Assembly: GCA_009778165.1 (NCBI GenBank) | Contig: WRKF01000182.1 | Coordinates: forward strand, 1-40,740 | DNA: 40,740 nucleotides | Reading direction: 5' to 3' | Source: Defluviitaleaceae bacterium | GTDB taxonomy: Bacteria > Bacillota > Clostridia > Lachnospirales > UBA5962 | Shown here: piece by piece, positions 32,867-40,740 of the stretch | Numbering within the stretch: the stretch's first letter is position 1 | Layout: the number at the start of each line of letters is the position of its first letter | Notes under the pieces: model-generated | What the model was told of the DNA's origin: nothing | The model's database searches: none | Seen by the model: only the letters and a program-made list of their open reading frames with translations | Translations under genes and position numbers: made by a program

Positions 32867-35767
32867 ATGGACAAAAAAGACAAAAAAGAAAAAAGTTTGA
32901 TAAAACATCTAATTGTTATGCTGGTTGTTATTTGGGTTGTTTCCATGAGTATTGCGGTAGGAGTGAGGGTACAAGAGGTAAATAACCACAACATAGAAGT
33001 GCTGGAAGACAGATTTAGAAGCAATATTTTAAATATATTAGGAATTTTTCATAGTACACACGAATATACCCAAAGTGTTTTGTATGCTATTGCAAATTCA
33101 CCAAATGTGCAAAATGCTTTACGGATCGGTAGGACTCCAAATGATAACTTGGAAGAAATACTTGGTGTGACTTTTAATGTAATGAACCATGAGGAAACTT
33201 TTTATGCGAATATCTTATTGTTTGATCGGAATTTAGATGTAATAGCCGTTGCAGACCCTGCGGCAGAATTGCCCGACATGTATTTATTTGTTGAAAATGC
33301 GATGTGGGCACAGGTTGGAGCCGTTTATACATCTGTTGCAACTACTAGCCCTGTATCGGGGATAGTGCAATCTTTGCTTACACTGCCTGTAATGGAAAAC
33401 AACACTTTTTATGGTATGGTAGCCGTTTTGGTTAATGTAGAAAGACTACATATCCTTTTACAGGAGCCTCTTGAAGATCTTTCCGGGTTTGTGAGTGTGG
33501 CGGATCGGTCGGGCAAAATTTTCTTTTCCCAAAGAGAGCCGTATTTAGGACACCACACAGACGATTTGAACCTAGTGGAGGCTTTTGGTTATTTACCAAC
33601 AGATACTATATTCACACATCATTCTGCAATAACTGGTGTAGAAAAAATCGGATATATAATTACAGAGCAGAATTTTGGTTGGACTGCTATAAGTTTTTTT
33701 GATGCTACAGATGCGGAAAGTACAGCGTGGCTCGTGTTTGTTTCTTTGTTGCCGATGCTTTTTGGCGTTTTTTTGGCCTCCGGCTTAATGATTGTTTTTG
33801 TATTGAGAACTCTCAAGCCCTTGAGGGTTTTGGCAGAAAAAGCCCAAAGCGTTGCACAGGGTAATTTAGATGTACAGTTTGACAAATACGAAAACAACGA
33901 GATGGGGAAAGTTTTTGAATCATTTGAATTGGTTGTGGAATCTTTGAAAGTTTTGATAGAAAAGGCAGAATACGCATCTCGTACAAAGAGCAACTTTTTG
34001 GCAAAAATGAGCCACGAGATACGCACTCCCCTAAATGTTATTATAGGAATGACGGAACTTACATTAAGGGAAGATTTACCAAGCAATGTCAGGGAGCGAA
34101 TCGAGATCACAAAAAGCTCGGGTGTGAGCCTGTTGACTATTATCAACGATATTTTAGATTTTTCCAAGATAGAAAGTGGAAAAATGGAGATTATAGTATC
34201 GGAATACGAGTTCCATTCTACTATAAGCGATGTTGTAAGTATAATGAACGCCCGTATCACTAACCCAAATGTAAGGTTTGCCGCATTTATGGAAAAAGAT
34301 GTGCCGAACCGCATGTTTGGGGATGAGGTACGTGTTAGACAAATCCTTTTAAATATTTTAACGAATTCTGTAAAATACACAGAACGAGGTCGCATCACAC
34401 TAGATGTAGACTGGGAAAAAACAGAACCCGAAAAACTGACGCTTATAATGAAAATTAGCGATACAGGTATAGGTATAAAACCCGAAGATTTGAAAGTCCT
34501 TTTTGAAGGGTTTCGCCAATTTGATTTAGAAAATAGCAAAACAATAGAAGGCACAGGCCTTGGGCTTTCCATAACGTACAATTTTGCTAAGCTCATGGGA
34601 GGCGAGATAAAAGTAGAATCCATCTATGGTTTGGGCAGTGTTTTCACTGTTATTTTGCCGCAAAAGTATGATGAACTACCACAACCTAAAGTGTGGAAAG
34701 GCAATAGGTTTGTAGATAGCCGTGATGTCAGCACAAAAGATGGCACTCCAATGCCTTTGCCAACACCTTCACCAACACCAATGTCAACCAAAAAGGTCCT
34801 TGTAGAAAAAGATATTAAAAAACAAAACACTGTAACTTTTTCCGCACCGGATGCAAAAATATTGGTAGTTGACGATGCCCCCACCAATTTGTTGGTTGCA
34901 AAGGGCTTGCTCACACTTTACACAAACAATATAGATACATGCCCCGGTGGAAAAGAATCGATTGAAATGATTCAACAAACAGATTATGACATAGTGTTCA
35001 TGGATCATATGATGCCGGAGATGAACGGTGTGGAGGCTGTGAAAATCATACGAGAGCTGGAAGATGGACGCTATGCCGATTTGGTTATTGTTGCCCTGAC
35101 TGCAAACGCAGTATTGGGTGCTCGTGAGATGTTCTTGGAAAATGGCTTTAGCGACTTTTTAGCAAAACCGATAGAAATGCAAAAGTTAAACAGCATATTA
35201 GAAAATTGGATCCCAAAAGAAAAGCATCGAAAAAAGAGAACGCCGCAAAAACAACAAGAGCCACAAGCACAAGAGATACAAGAACAACAAGGACAACAAG
35301 AACCACAAAAACAGCAAGAAATGCAAAAAATAGAAAAATTACAACAGCTACAAAGGAAAAGGAAGTCTAAAAAGGAATCGAAGCCCAAAAGAAATGAAAG
35401 TGCAATTTTGCAAATAGAAGGTATAGATATAGAAAAGGGGCTTAGTATTACCGGTGGTAATCACGACATGTATATGGTTATATTGGATGCCTTTTACAAA
35501 GATGTTGAAACCAAGCTAAACCAAATTGCGAAATGCCTGCAAGAAAACGATTTATCTTTGTATACAACATATATGCACGCTATAAAATCTGCTGCAGCGA
35601 ATGTTGGTGCAACCCAGATTTCCGAAAAAGCGGAAAGTTTGGAAGATGCCGGTATGAAATATGACAAAGAATATATTGCAGCCAATACCCCCGAGTTTAT
35701 GCAAGAGCTAAAGGCAGTAATGCAAAACATAGCCGATAGTCTGGGTATAAACGATAACAGCCCCTAA
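32867..35767 (+). CDS. Hybrid sensor histidine kinase (HK-REC-HPt), tandem copy 1
   Basis: A 966-residue sensor kinase. Membrane segments at about 14-36 and 286-312 enclose an extracytoplasmic sensor (about 40-285), probably Cache-like. HAMP follows. HisKA has His383 in FLAKMSHEIRTP. HATPase has NILTNSVKYTE, DTGIGI and EGTGLGLS motifs. The receiver has ILVVDDAPTN, acceptor Asp713 in VFMDHMMPEM and the AKP lysine. The HPt domain has His904 in YMHAIKS. A Pro-rich stretch precedes the receiver, and a Gln/Lys-rich stretch of about 65 residues joins the receiver to HPt. It is closely similar to the next gene except in these linkers and the sensor. ATG 32867 has GGGAGG at 32853-32858. The signal is unknown. 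Confidence 0.9.
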   Translation: MDKKDKKEKSLIKHLIVMLVVIWVVSMSIAVGVRVQEVNNHNIEVLEDRFRSNILNILGIFHSTHEYTQSVLYAIANSPNVQNALRIGRTPNDNLEEILGVTFNVMNHEETFYANILLFDRNLDVIAVADPAAELPDMYLFVENAMWAQVGAVYTSVATTSPVSGIVQSLLTLPVMENNTFYGMVAVLVNVERLHILLQEPLEDLSGFVSVADRSGKIFFSQREPYLGHHTDDLNLVEAFGYLPTDTIFTHHSAITGVEKIGYIITEQNFGWTAISFFDATDAESTAWLVFVSLLPMLFGVFLASGLMIVFVLRTLKPLRVLAEKAQSVAQGNLDVQFDKYENNEMGKVFESFELVVESLKVLIEKAEYASRTKSNFLAKMSHEIRTPLNVIIGMTELTLREDLPSNVRERIEITKSSGVSLLTIINDILDFSKIESGKMEIIVSEYEFHSTISDVVSIMNARITNPNVRFAAFMEKDVPNRMFGDEVRVRQILLNILTNSVKYTERGRITLDVDWEKTEPEKLTLIMKISDTGIGIKPEDLKVLFEGFRQFDLENSKTIEGTGLGLSITYNFAKLMGGEIKVESIYGLGSVFTVILPQKYDELPQPKVWKGNRFVDSRDVSTKDGTPMPLPTPSPTPMSTKKVLVEKDIKKQNTVTFSAPDAKILVVDDAPTNLLVAKGLLTLYTNNIDTCPGGKESIEMIQQTDYDIVFMDHMMPEMNGVEAVKIIRELEDGRYADLVIVALTANAVLGAREMFLENGFSDFLAKPIEMQKLNSILENWIPKEKHRKKRTPQKQQEPQAQEIQEQQGQQEPQKQQEMQKIEKLQQLQRKRKSKKESKPKRNESAILQIEGIDIEKGLSITGGNHDMYMVILDAFYKDVETKLNQIAKCLQENDLSLYTTYMHAIKSAAANVGATQISEKAESLEDAGMKYDKEYIAANTPEFMQELKAVMQNIADSLGINDNSP

Positions 35768-35845
35768 ACTGCTCCAAGCGGAATTGCCATATTTATAACA
35801 TACCCTAACTTAATTTCCGAGAAAAGCCAATGAGGAGGTATCAAA

Positions 35846-38659
35846 ATGAGTAAAAAAGAACAAAAAAGTAGAAGTTTGGTTCGTTTTTTGACCGTTATAC
35901 TGACCGTTGTTGTTGTTGGTTCTATGGGGTCGGTAGCGGCTATTAGGTTGTATCAAGTAACGTTACAAACCCAAACCGCAGCAATAAACCAACGCAGGGA
36001 AAGTATTTTAAATTTCATTGGTGTTCTTGACACTTCTCGACAGGAAACTATCAGTGCAATAAACACAGTTGCACACTTGCCTATGGTTCAAGAAATGTTG
36101 CTTACAGGCTACGAGGGGCATTCTGACGAGTTAGAAGAAATACTTGCTATTATATTTAACGTAATGAACCGAGATAGTGCAGGAGATCTTTATGAAAATA
36201 TTTTGGTGTTCAATGACAACTTTGAGATAATAGCTGCAGCAAATTGGGAAGGAGATATACCCGACATGGCACTGTTTACCACAAACATTGCCAATGCTAT
36301 AGTGGGGCTAAGCCATGCTTCTCCTGTTGTACAAAACCCGGTGTCGGGTCTTGTGCAAGTGCTTCGCACACAACCAATAATGCATAACGGTATTTTTTAC
36401 GGTATGGTAGCTACCATGACTAACGTAGAAAATTTGGGCTTTTTTATCCATCCACTCGTTGGCAACGAGTATAGCTATATGACTATAGCTGACCGCGTCG
36501 GCACGGTGTTTTTTTCCGGAAGACCTGATTATGTTGGGCGTAATTTGGCGGATGTAGGGTTTTTGATCGAAGAAGGTTATACGCCGGTAGGTGTGTTGTT
36601 TCCGCATACTTCTGCTATAACCGGTACGGAAACAATAGCATATATACACATAGAACCTATAGGACCGGATACGACATGGACTGTAATAAACTCATTACAT
36701 GCCGACGCAGCAGAAAATCTGCTTTGGTTTGTGGCTGTTTCGCTAATACCAACAACTATAGGGATTATTGTGGCAGCTATTATAATGGTTGTGATTCTTC
36801 AAAAAAATCTTAAACCACTGCGAGTTTTAGCACAAAAAGCCCAACAAGTTTCAAAAGGCAATTTGGACGTTCAGTTTGAATCGACGAAAAATGACGAGAT
36901 AGGTGAAGTTTTTGAATCTTTTAAGGTGGTTGTTGGATCTTTAAAAGAAACGATAGAAGAAGTAGAACGCTCATCTCAAGCAAAAAGCAGTTTTTTGGCA
37001 AAAATGAGCCACGAAATACGTACCCCCTTAAATGTTATTATAGGGATGATAGAGCTTATATTGCGAGAAAACCTCTCTGAAACCGTTAAGGAACGGGCAC
37101 AAGCAATAAGTACTTCAGGCACACATCTCTTAACTGTTATTAACGATGTTTTGGACTTTTCCAAAATAGAGAGCGGAAAAATGGAAATTGTAACATTGGA
37201 ATACTCGTTCCACTCCGTTATAAACGACGTTGTAAACTTGATAAATGCCCGCCTAGACAATCCAAACGTAAAGTTTATAGCATATATGGAAAGGAGTATA
37301 CCAAACTGGATGTTTGGAGATGAGGTGCGTATCCGACAAGTGCTTTTAAATATTTTAACGAACTCCATAAAGTATACAGAAAAGGGCCGCATTACTTTAG
37401 ATGTAGATTGGGAAAGGATAGACGATGACAACCTAAATCTTATAATGAGGATAAGTGACACGGGTATAGGAATAAGACCCGAGGATCAGCGGTATCTCTT
37501 TGAAGATTTTGTGCAGTTTGACACGGAAAAAAACAAAAGCATAGAAGGCACGGGTCTTGGCCTTTCGATAACTCACGGTTTTGTAAAGCTCATGGGTGGC
37601 GAAATAACCCTAGAGTCTACTTATGGTTTGGGCAGTATTTTTACTGTTACTTTGCCGCAAAAATATAAAGAGGATCCGAACAACCAAATGTTGGAGGGCA
37701 AAGCTGTTATAGAAGGTGATGGTGATGATGACGGCGACAATATCGACGTTCACGACAATGCTGACGTTGACGATATTATTGAGGTGCCGGATGAGCGTAT
37801 ACGCATAGAAAAAACATCAGATGTCAAAAAAAGCGAAACGACCATCTCTGCTCCAAGCGCAAGAATATTAGTTGTGGATGATGCTCCCGCCAATTTGCTC
37901 GTGGCAAAAGGGCTGTTTCAATTGTACACAGATCAAATAGACACGTGCGTTAGCGGTATACAGGCAATAGCATTGGTGCAGGAAAGAGACTACGACATAG
38001 TATTCATGGACCAAATGATGCCGGAGATGGACGGGATAGAAGCGGTTAAAGCGATACGCTCCCTGGATAAAGGGCGAGATTTGACCATTATTGCCCTGAC
38101 TGCCAATGCGGTGGCAGGAGCTAAAGAAATGTTCCTTGAAAACGGCTTTGACGACTTTTTATCGAAACCCATAGAGATAAAAAGGATAAACAGGATTTTG
38201 GAAAAATGGGTTTCCAAAGAAAAGCAACAAAAAGAGCCTGTTGAAGATCTCCTGAAAAATGCAGATACCAAAAGAAATACTGGCAAAATAGGTTTTACTA
38301 GCCACGGGCTAGAGATAGAAGATGTGGATGTAGCGAGAGGAATTAGCAATTCCGGCGGAAACTATGATGTGTACATTGCTGCATTGAAAATGTTTTATAA
38401 GGACAGTGAAACAAAAATAAAGCTGCTAAAAAAATATTTGGAAGAAAACGATATGTACTTATATACAACATATGTACACGCCGCAAAATCTACACTAAAA
38501 AATATTGGTGCAGACGGTCTTTCCGAAATGGCTAAACAGCTAGAAAACGCAGGCAGACAGCACGATACAACATATATTTTAGCTAACAATCAAATCTTTT
38601 TGGATGAGTTAGAAAAATTGAGAGCAAGAATGGCAGAGCAATTATCAAACTTGCGATAG
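35846..38659 (+). CDS. Hybrid sensor histidine kinase (HK-REC-HPt), tandem copy 2
   Basis: A 937-residue paralog of the preceding kinase with the same order of domains. Membrane segments lie at about 14-34 and 292-316. The phospho-acceptor residues are His389 (MSHEIRTP), Asp722 (VFMDQMMPEM) and His878 (YVHAAKS). The HATPase and receiver motifs are intact. The linker between kinase and receiver is strongly acidic (GDGDDDGDNIDVHDNADVDD), whereas copy 1 has a Pro-rich one. The receiver-HPt linker is short and lacks the Gln-rich stretch. TGAGGAGG lies ahead of the ATG, 79 nt after copy 1, and the two are probably co-transcribed. The sensor halves diverge more than the kinase cores, suggesting different ligands feeding a related output. 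Confidence 0.9.
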   Translation: MSKKEQKSRSLVRFLTVILTVVVVGSMGSVAAIRLYQVTLQTQTAAINQRRESILNFIGVLDTSRQETISAINTVAHLPMVQEMLLTGYEGHSDELEEILAIIFNVMNRDSAGDLYENILVFNDNFEIIAAANWEGDIPDMALFTTNIANAIVGLSHASPVVQNPVSGLVQVLRTQPIMHNGIFYGMVATMTNVENLGFFIHPLVGNEYSYMTIADRVGTVFFSGRPDYVGRNLADVGFLIEEGYTPVGVLFPHTSAITGTETIAYIHIEPIGPDTTWTVINSLHADAAENLLWFVAVSLIPTTIGIIVAAIIMVVILQKNLKPLRVLAQKAQQVSKGNLDVQFESTKNDEIGEVFESFKVVVGSLKETIEEVERSSQAKSSFLAKMSHEIRTPLNVIIGMIELILRENLSETVKERAQAISTSGTHLLTVINDVLDFSKIESGKMEIVTLEYSFHSVINDVVNLINARLDNPNVKFIAYMERSIPNWMFGDEVRIRQVLLNILTNSIKYTEKGRITLDVDWERIDDDNLNLIMRISDTGIGIRPEDQRYLFEDFVQFDTEKNKSIEGTGLGLSITHGFVKLMGGEITLESTYGLGSIFTVTLPQKYKEDPNNQMLEGKAVIEGDGDDDGDNIDVHDNADVDDIIEVPDERIRIEKTSDVKKSETTISAPSARILVVDDAPANLLVAKGLFQLYTDQIDTCVSGIQAIALVQERDYDIVFMDQMMPEMDGIEAVKAIRSLDKGRDLTIIALTANAVAGAKEMFLENGFDDFLSKPIEIKRINRILEKWVSKEKQQKEPVEDLLKNADTKRNTGKIGFTSHGLEIEDVDVARGISNSGGNYDVYIAALKMFYKDSETKIKLLKKYLEENDMYLYTTYVHAAKSTLKNIGADGLSEMAKQLENAGRQHDTTYILANNQIFLDELEKLRARMAEQLSNLR

Positions 38660-38667
38660 TAGCTACG

Positions 38668-38751
38668 GCAAATTAACTTTTCGTTGATTTTTTTGAATTT
38701 TTTGAAATTTTTTGAAATTCAAAAATCAAGAAAAGTTAATTTGCTTTTTTT
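38668..38751 (+). terminator. Long hairpin terminator, palindrome copy C
   Basis: gcaaattaacttttc (38668-38682) pairs with 38730-38744. The stem continues inward with ttgattttt/aaaaatcaa and gaattt/aaattc, with a small bulge. TTTTTTT follows the right arm. The outer arms are those of the dispersed palindrome family; the inner part is different and contains ttttttgaaa repeats. It ends the kinase transcript. Confidence 0.75.
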
Positions 38752-38771
38752 AATAATGGCGTTTTCTATAA

Positions 38772-39935
38772 TTAATCAATATCTTCATCTTTTGGCTCAA
38801 TAAAATAATCAATTTGTCTTGATATGCCGTTATCTATAAGAGATTTGCGGCGTTCAAGGCGTTCTTTCGCTTCATGAAGTATTTCGCTTATCTTTCGCTC
38901 AAATTCAACCTTTGACGGTAAAATCGTCCAATATTCAGCAACAGCTATACCGACTTTATCCATTTCCATCAGTTCTATTTGGTCACGGCTTGCGGTGGTG
39001 CAGAGAATAATACCTATCGGTGCGTTTTCACTCTCTTTACGCTCGTGCCTATCAAGCCAACGCAAATAAAACTCCATTTGCCCTTTATATTCCGGTTTGA
39101 ATTTACCAAGTTTCAGTTCGACTGCGACTAATCGTTTCAAAATCCGGTGATAGAACAACAAATCCAAGCGAAAATCATCGCCGTCCATTGTCATTCGCTT
39201 TTGTCTCTCAACAAAGGCGAAGCCTTGTCCGAATTCGAGTATGAACGCTTCAAGTTCAGTAAGGATAGCTTTTTCTAAATCCGCTTCAAGGAAGTTTTCT
39301 TTTAACCCAAGAATATCAAGCAAATAGGGGTCTTTAAAAACATTAAAAGGGATTTCTGATTGTTCCGTTATTCTTGTGTCGGCTATTTCACGCCTCTCAT
39401 ATGCTTTGCGAGAAATCTGTTTAATCAGCCCACGTACACCAAGCCGCCGTTCAATTGCATCTTCAGCATAATATGTTCGTGCTTCATCACTTTTTAGCCT
39501 TATGAGTTCACGAAAATGAGACCAACTCAAAACGCAAGCCCATTTTTCTAATATTGTAAAGTCTGTAAAAGTATTAGCAAATTGCGTCATACGATACAAG
39601 TTTTTTTCTTCAAAGCTGTTTCCATACGTTTCAACCAATTTCCGCGACAGTGTGGCGAAAATCTTTTTACCGTATTTAGCACGTTTAAAATCAAGGATAA
39701 CCGAATTTATATAACGCCCGACTTCCCAATACATAATTGTTACTTCGCTGTTTGCGTATGCGGCGGCACGTGATTTCCGATTATCAATAATCTCGGAAAC
39801 ACACTTAAAAATAACGGATTCATCTATTATTCCGTCATCTTGAACAGATAATTTATTTTTGATTTCTGTATCGGTTGATATTGTTGATATTAATGAACCT
39901 TTTATCGAGTTGTTATCTGATATACGATTATCCAT
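38772..39935 (-). CDS. YhcG/DUF1016 PD-(D/E)XK nuclease-like protein
   Basis: A 387-residue protein of the YhcG (DUF1016) family. The N-terminal helical half includes ARAAAYANSEVTIMYWEVGRYI-type and SWSHFRELIRLKS segments. The C-terminal half holds a PD-(D/E)XK fold: Asp in DDFRLDLLFYHRILKRLVAVELKLGKFKPEYKGQMEFYLRW, with the VELK dyad and the following Gln, so catalytic residues look intact. The family is found in defence and mobile contexts, and often near restriction genes, but its substrate is unclear. The ATG at 39935 has GGAGAG ten bases ahead; a GTG at 39959 would add eight residues. Convergent to the kinase pair across the terminator. Confidence 0.85.
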   Translation of the reverse strand: MDNRISDNNSIKGSLISTISTDTEIKNKLSVQDDGIIDESVIFKCVSEIIDNRKSRAAAYANSEVTIMYWEVGRYINSVILDFKRAKYGKKIFATLSRKLVETYGNSFEEKNLYRMTQFANTFTDFTILEKWACVLSWSHFRELIRLKSDEARTYYAEDAIERRLGVRGLIKQISRKAYERREIADTRITEQSEIPFNVFKDPYLLDILGLKENFLEADLEKAILTELEAFILEFGQGFAFVERQKRMTMDGDDFRLDLLFYHRILKRLVAVELKLGKFKPEYKGQMEFYLRWLDRHERKESENAPIGIILCTTASRDQIELMEMDKVGIAVAEYWTILPSKVEFERKISEILHEAKERLERRKSLIDNGISRQIDYFIEPKDEDID

Positions 39936-39987
39936 ATTAGTTTTTCTCTCCATTTTCACTTTTAAATGACGTTTGCTATGATTCGGC

Positions 39988-40026
39988 GTTTAACCTAAAA
40001 ACCGTTTGTTGATTTTTAGGTTAAAC
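39988..40026. repeat. Inverted repeat between the two nuclease genes
   Basis: gtttaacctaaaaa (39988-40001) and its perfect complement at 40013-40026 enclose an 11-nt loop. The sequence is related to the palindrome at 3781-3828 (both have gtttaac/gttaaac arms with A/T-rich inner parts). No coding function. Confidence 0.6.
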
Positions 40027-40051
40027 CGCTAATAAGATGTTTTTTCAGAAA

Positions 40052-40077
40052 AAGCATTCGCCAATTGGCGAATGCTT
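40052..40077 (-). terminator. Perfect palindromic terminator of Rpn-family gene
   Basis: A 26-bp perfect palindrome (core cattcgccaattggcgaatg). Read leftward it is followed by a T-run, as expected for a rho-independent terminator of the gene ending at 40082. It begins a few bases past the stop codon. Confidence 0.75.
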
Positions 40078-40081
40078 AGTT

Positions 40082-40740
40082 TTAAACTCCGTGCTTACTT
40101 GCTATCTCATCAACCCGGTTGATAGGCATTTTTGTTATTTTAGCAATAACATCTCTTTCAAAGCCTTCCCTTAGCATTTCAATAACTGTTTCAGTTTTGC
40201 CTCGTTCTAAGCCTTGTTCTAAGCCTTGTTCTAAGCCTTGTTCTAAGCCTTGTTCTATACCTTTTATTTTCTCTTCATACAACTGTTCTTCATACAAAGA
40301 TTGGGCTTCTTTTCTCAACAAGGCTTCATAAACTACATCGTCAGAAGAAAGTGCGTTGTGTAATTCGTCCAGAATAGCCAATGCTGTAGAATTTCTTAGT
40401 TCCTGCATACCTTTTACCTCCTCGTAGTTTTTAAACTTTGTTTTAAGGGCTTTTGTTATATCCCATATGTCGTGATAATTTTCCGGTAGCCCTTTCTTGT
40501 CTTTTGGCAGTTTCGGTAACTCTATATAGTAATTAGAATATTTGTCCGTCAAAAAGCCGACTTTGTTATGATAGTCAGAGTAGACTATACGTGTTACAAA
40601 GTTTTCGTTATACGCAAGCTCTTTTAACCCAAACCCTAAAAAATTTATCCCTATAACATCTTTGGCATCTGCATATTTATCGCCTCTTTTAAGGCCCTCG
40701 CGCATTACATTTGCCATTGTTATAAGTGAACGTATGCCGT
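40082..40740 (-). CDS. Rpn-family PD-(D/E)XK nuclease, truncated at window edge
   Basis: The C-terminal part of a recombination-promoting nuclease/transposase-like (Rpn) protein. The frame stays open to the end of the window (codons for GIRSLIT precede the first visible Met at 40717), so the N-terminal catalytic domain lies outside. The visible part has the family segment KRGDKYADAKDVIGINFLGFGL. Near the end, about residues 155-170 of the visible part carry four copies of a Glu-Gln-Gly-Leu unit, encoded by a 12-bp tandem repeat at about 40200-40256. A closing helical segment (EMLREGFERDVIAKITKMPINRVDEIA) resembles the tail of the cNMP-binding protein at 18614. Family members cleave DNA and promote RecA-independent recombination. 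Confidence 0.8.
   Translation of the reverse strand, partial: GIRSLITMANVMREGLKRGDKYADAKDVIGINFLGFGLKELAYNENFVTRIVYSDYHNKVGFLTDKYSNYYIELPKLPKDKKGLPENYHDIWDITKALKTKFKNYEEVKGMQELRNSTALAILDELHNALSSDDVVYEALLRKEAQSLYEEQLYEEKIKGIEQGLEQGLEQGLEQGLERGKTETVIEMLREGFERDVIAKITKMPINRVDEIASKHGV
40200..40256. repeat. 12-bp tandem repeat in Rpn-family gene
   Basis: The unit ctaagccttgtt repeats four times in phase, plus a diverged flanking copy. It encodes the repeated EQGL residues. As the length is a multiple of three, copy-number change would keep the frame. Confidence 0.85.

Noticed and set aside
33619-34623. Long minus-strand open frame (334 codons) inside the first tandem kinase
   Set aside because: It is antisense to conserved HisKA/HATPase coding sequence, has no family resemblance, and a similar shadow occurs in the paralog at 36976-37461.

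Overview
The window is an AT-rich stretch of what looks like a low-GC Firmicutes chromosome, most likely from an anaerobic Clostridia lineage. The evidence is strong AGGAGG-type ribosome binding sites, sigma-A type promoters, GatCAB genes, an NfeD/flotillin pair, a clostridial-type EF-G-like GTPase and a DUF3048 lipoprotein. No rRNA, tRNA, CRISPR array or intact insertion sequence was seen. The genus cannot be named from sequence alone.

Layout. 1-787: non-coding except a possible relic, with a promoter at 562-590. 788-3688 (+): nfeD, a flotillin-like gene, and a flavodoxin-fold protein fused to a DUF2442 tail, followed by three consecutive palindromes. 4031-6055 (+): an EF-G-like GTPase with an unusual G4 motif. 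6206-9211 (+): a tripartite hybrid histidine kinase. 9250-15257 (-): two runs of housekeeping genes, a small membrane protein, YchF-family ATPase, rplI and dnaB, then ald, gatC and gatA. 15728-16636 (+): an orphan OppB/DppB-type permease, preceded by a compact palindromic element. 16927-18363 (+): gatB, separated from gatCA and driven by a consensus promoter. 18614-19228 (+): a cyclic-nucleotide-binding protein with an Rpn-like tail. 19324-21332 (-): a YdcF-like protein and a flavodoxin/SCP2 fusion protein. 21546-23674 (-): a DUF3048 lipoprotein and a REC-GGDEF regulator. 23790-25970 (-): glgB. 26157-32659 (+): tandem pepF paralogs, a DUF1902/HicA toxin-antitoxin pair, topB and an orphan Phd/YefM antitoxin. 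32867-38659 (+): two tandem paralogous hybrid kinases. 38772-40740 (-): a YhcG/DUF1016 nuclease and a truncated Rpn-family nuclease.

How the genes work together. Translation and replication genes (rplI, dnaB, ychF, gatCAB, EF-G-like) form the core. Around them is an accessory layer rich in signalling: three kinases of identical sensor-HAMP-HisKA-HATPase-REC-HPt design, one diguanylate cyclase response regulator and one cNMP-binding protein. No DNA-binding response regulator is present, so phosphate from these kinases must leave through the HPt domains to a partner elsewhere, or possibly to the REC-GGDEF protein. The distal third carries the usual marks of a plastic region: duplicated genes, toxin-antitoxin genes and PD-(D/E)XK nucleases.

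The points most worth a second look are the two unusual flavodoxin-fold fusions (to DUF2442 and to SCP2), the cNMP-binding/Rpn-tail fusion, a dispersed intergenic palindrome family with AGCAAATTAACTTTT ends, a perfect 17-bp leader palindrome ahead of the tandem kinases, a compact structured element at 15482-15588, and a 55-residue membrane protein upstream of ychF.
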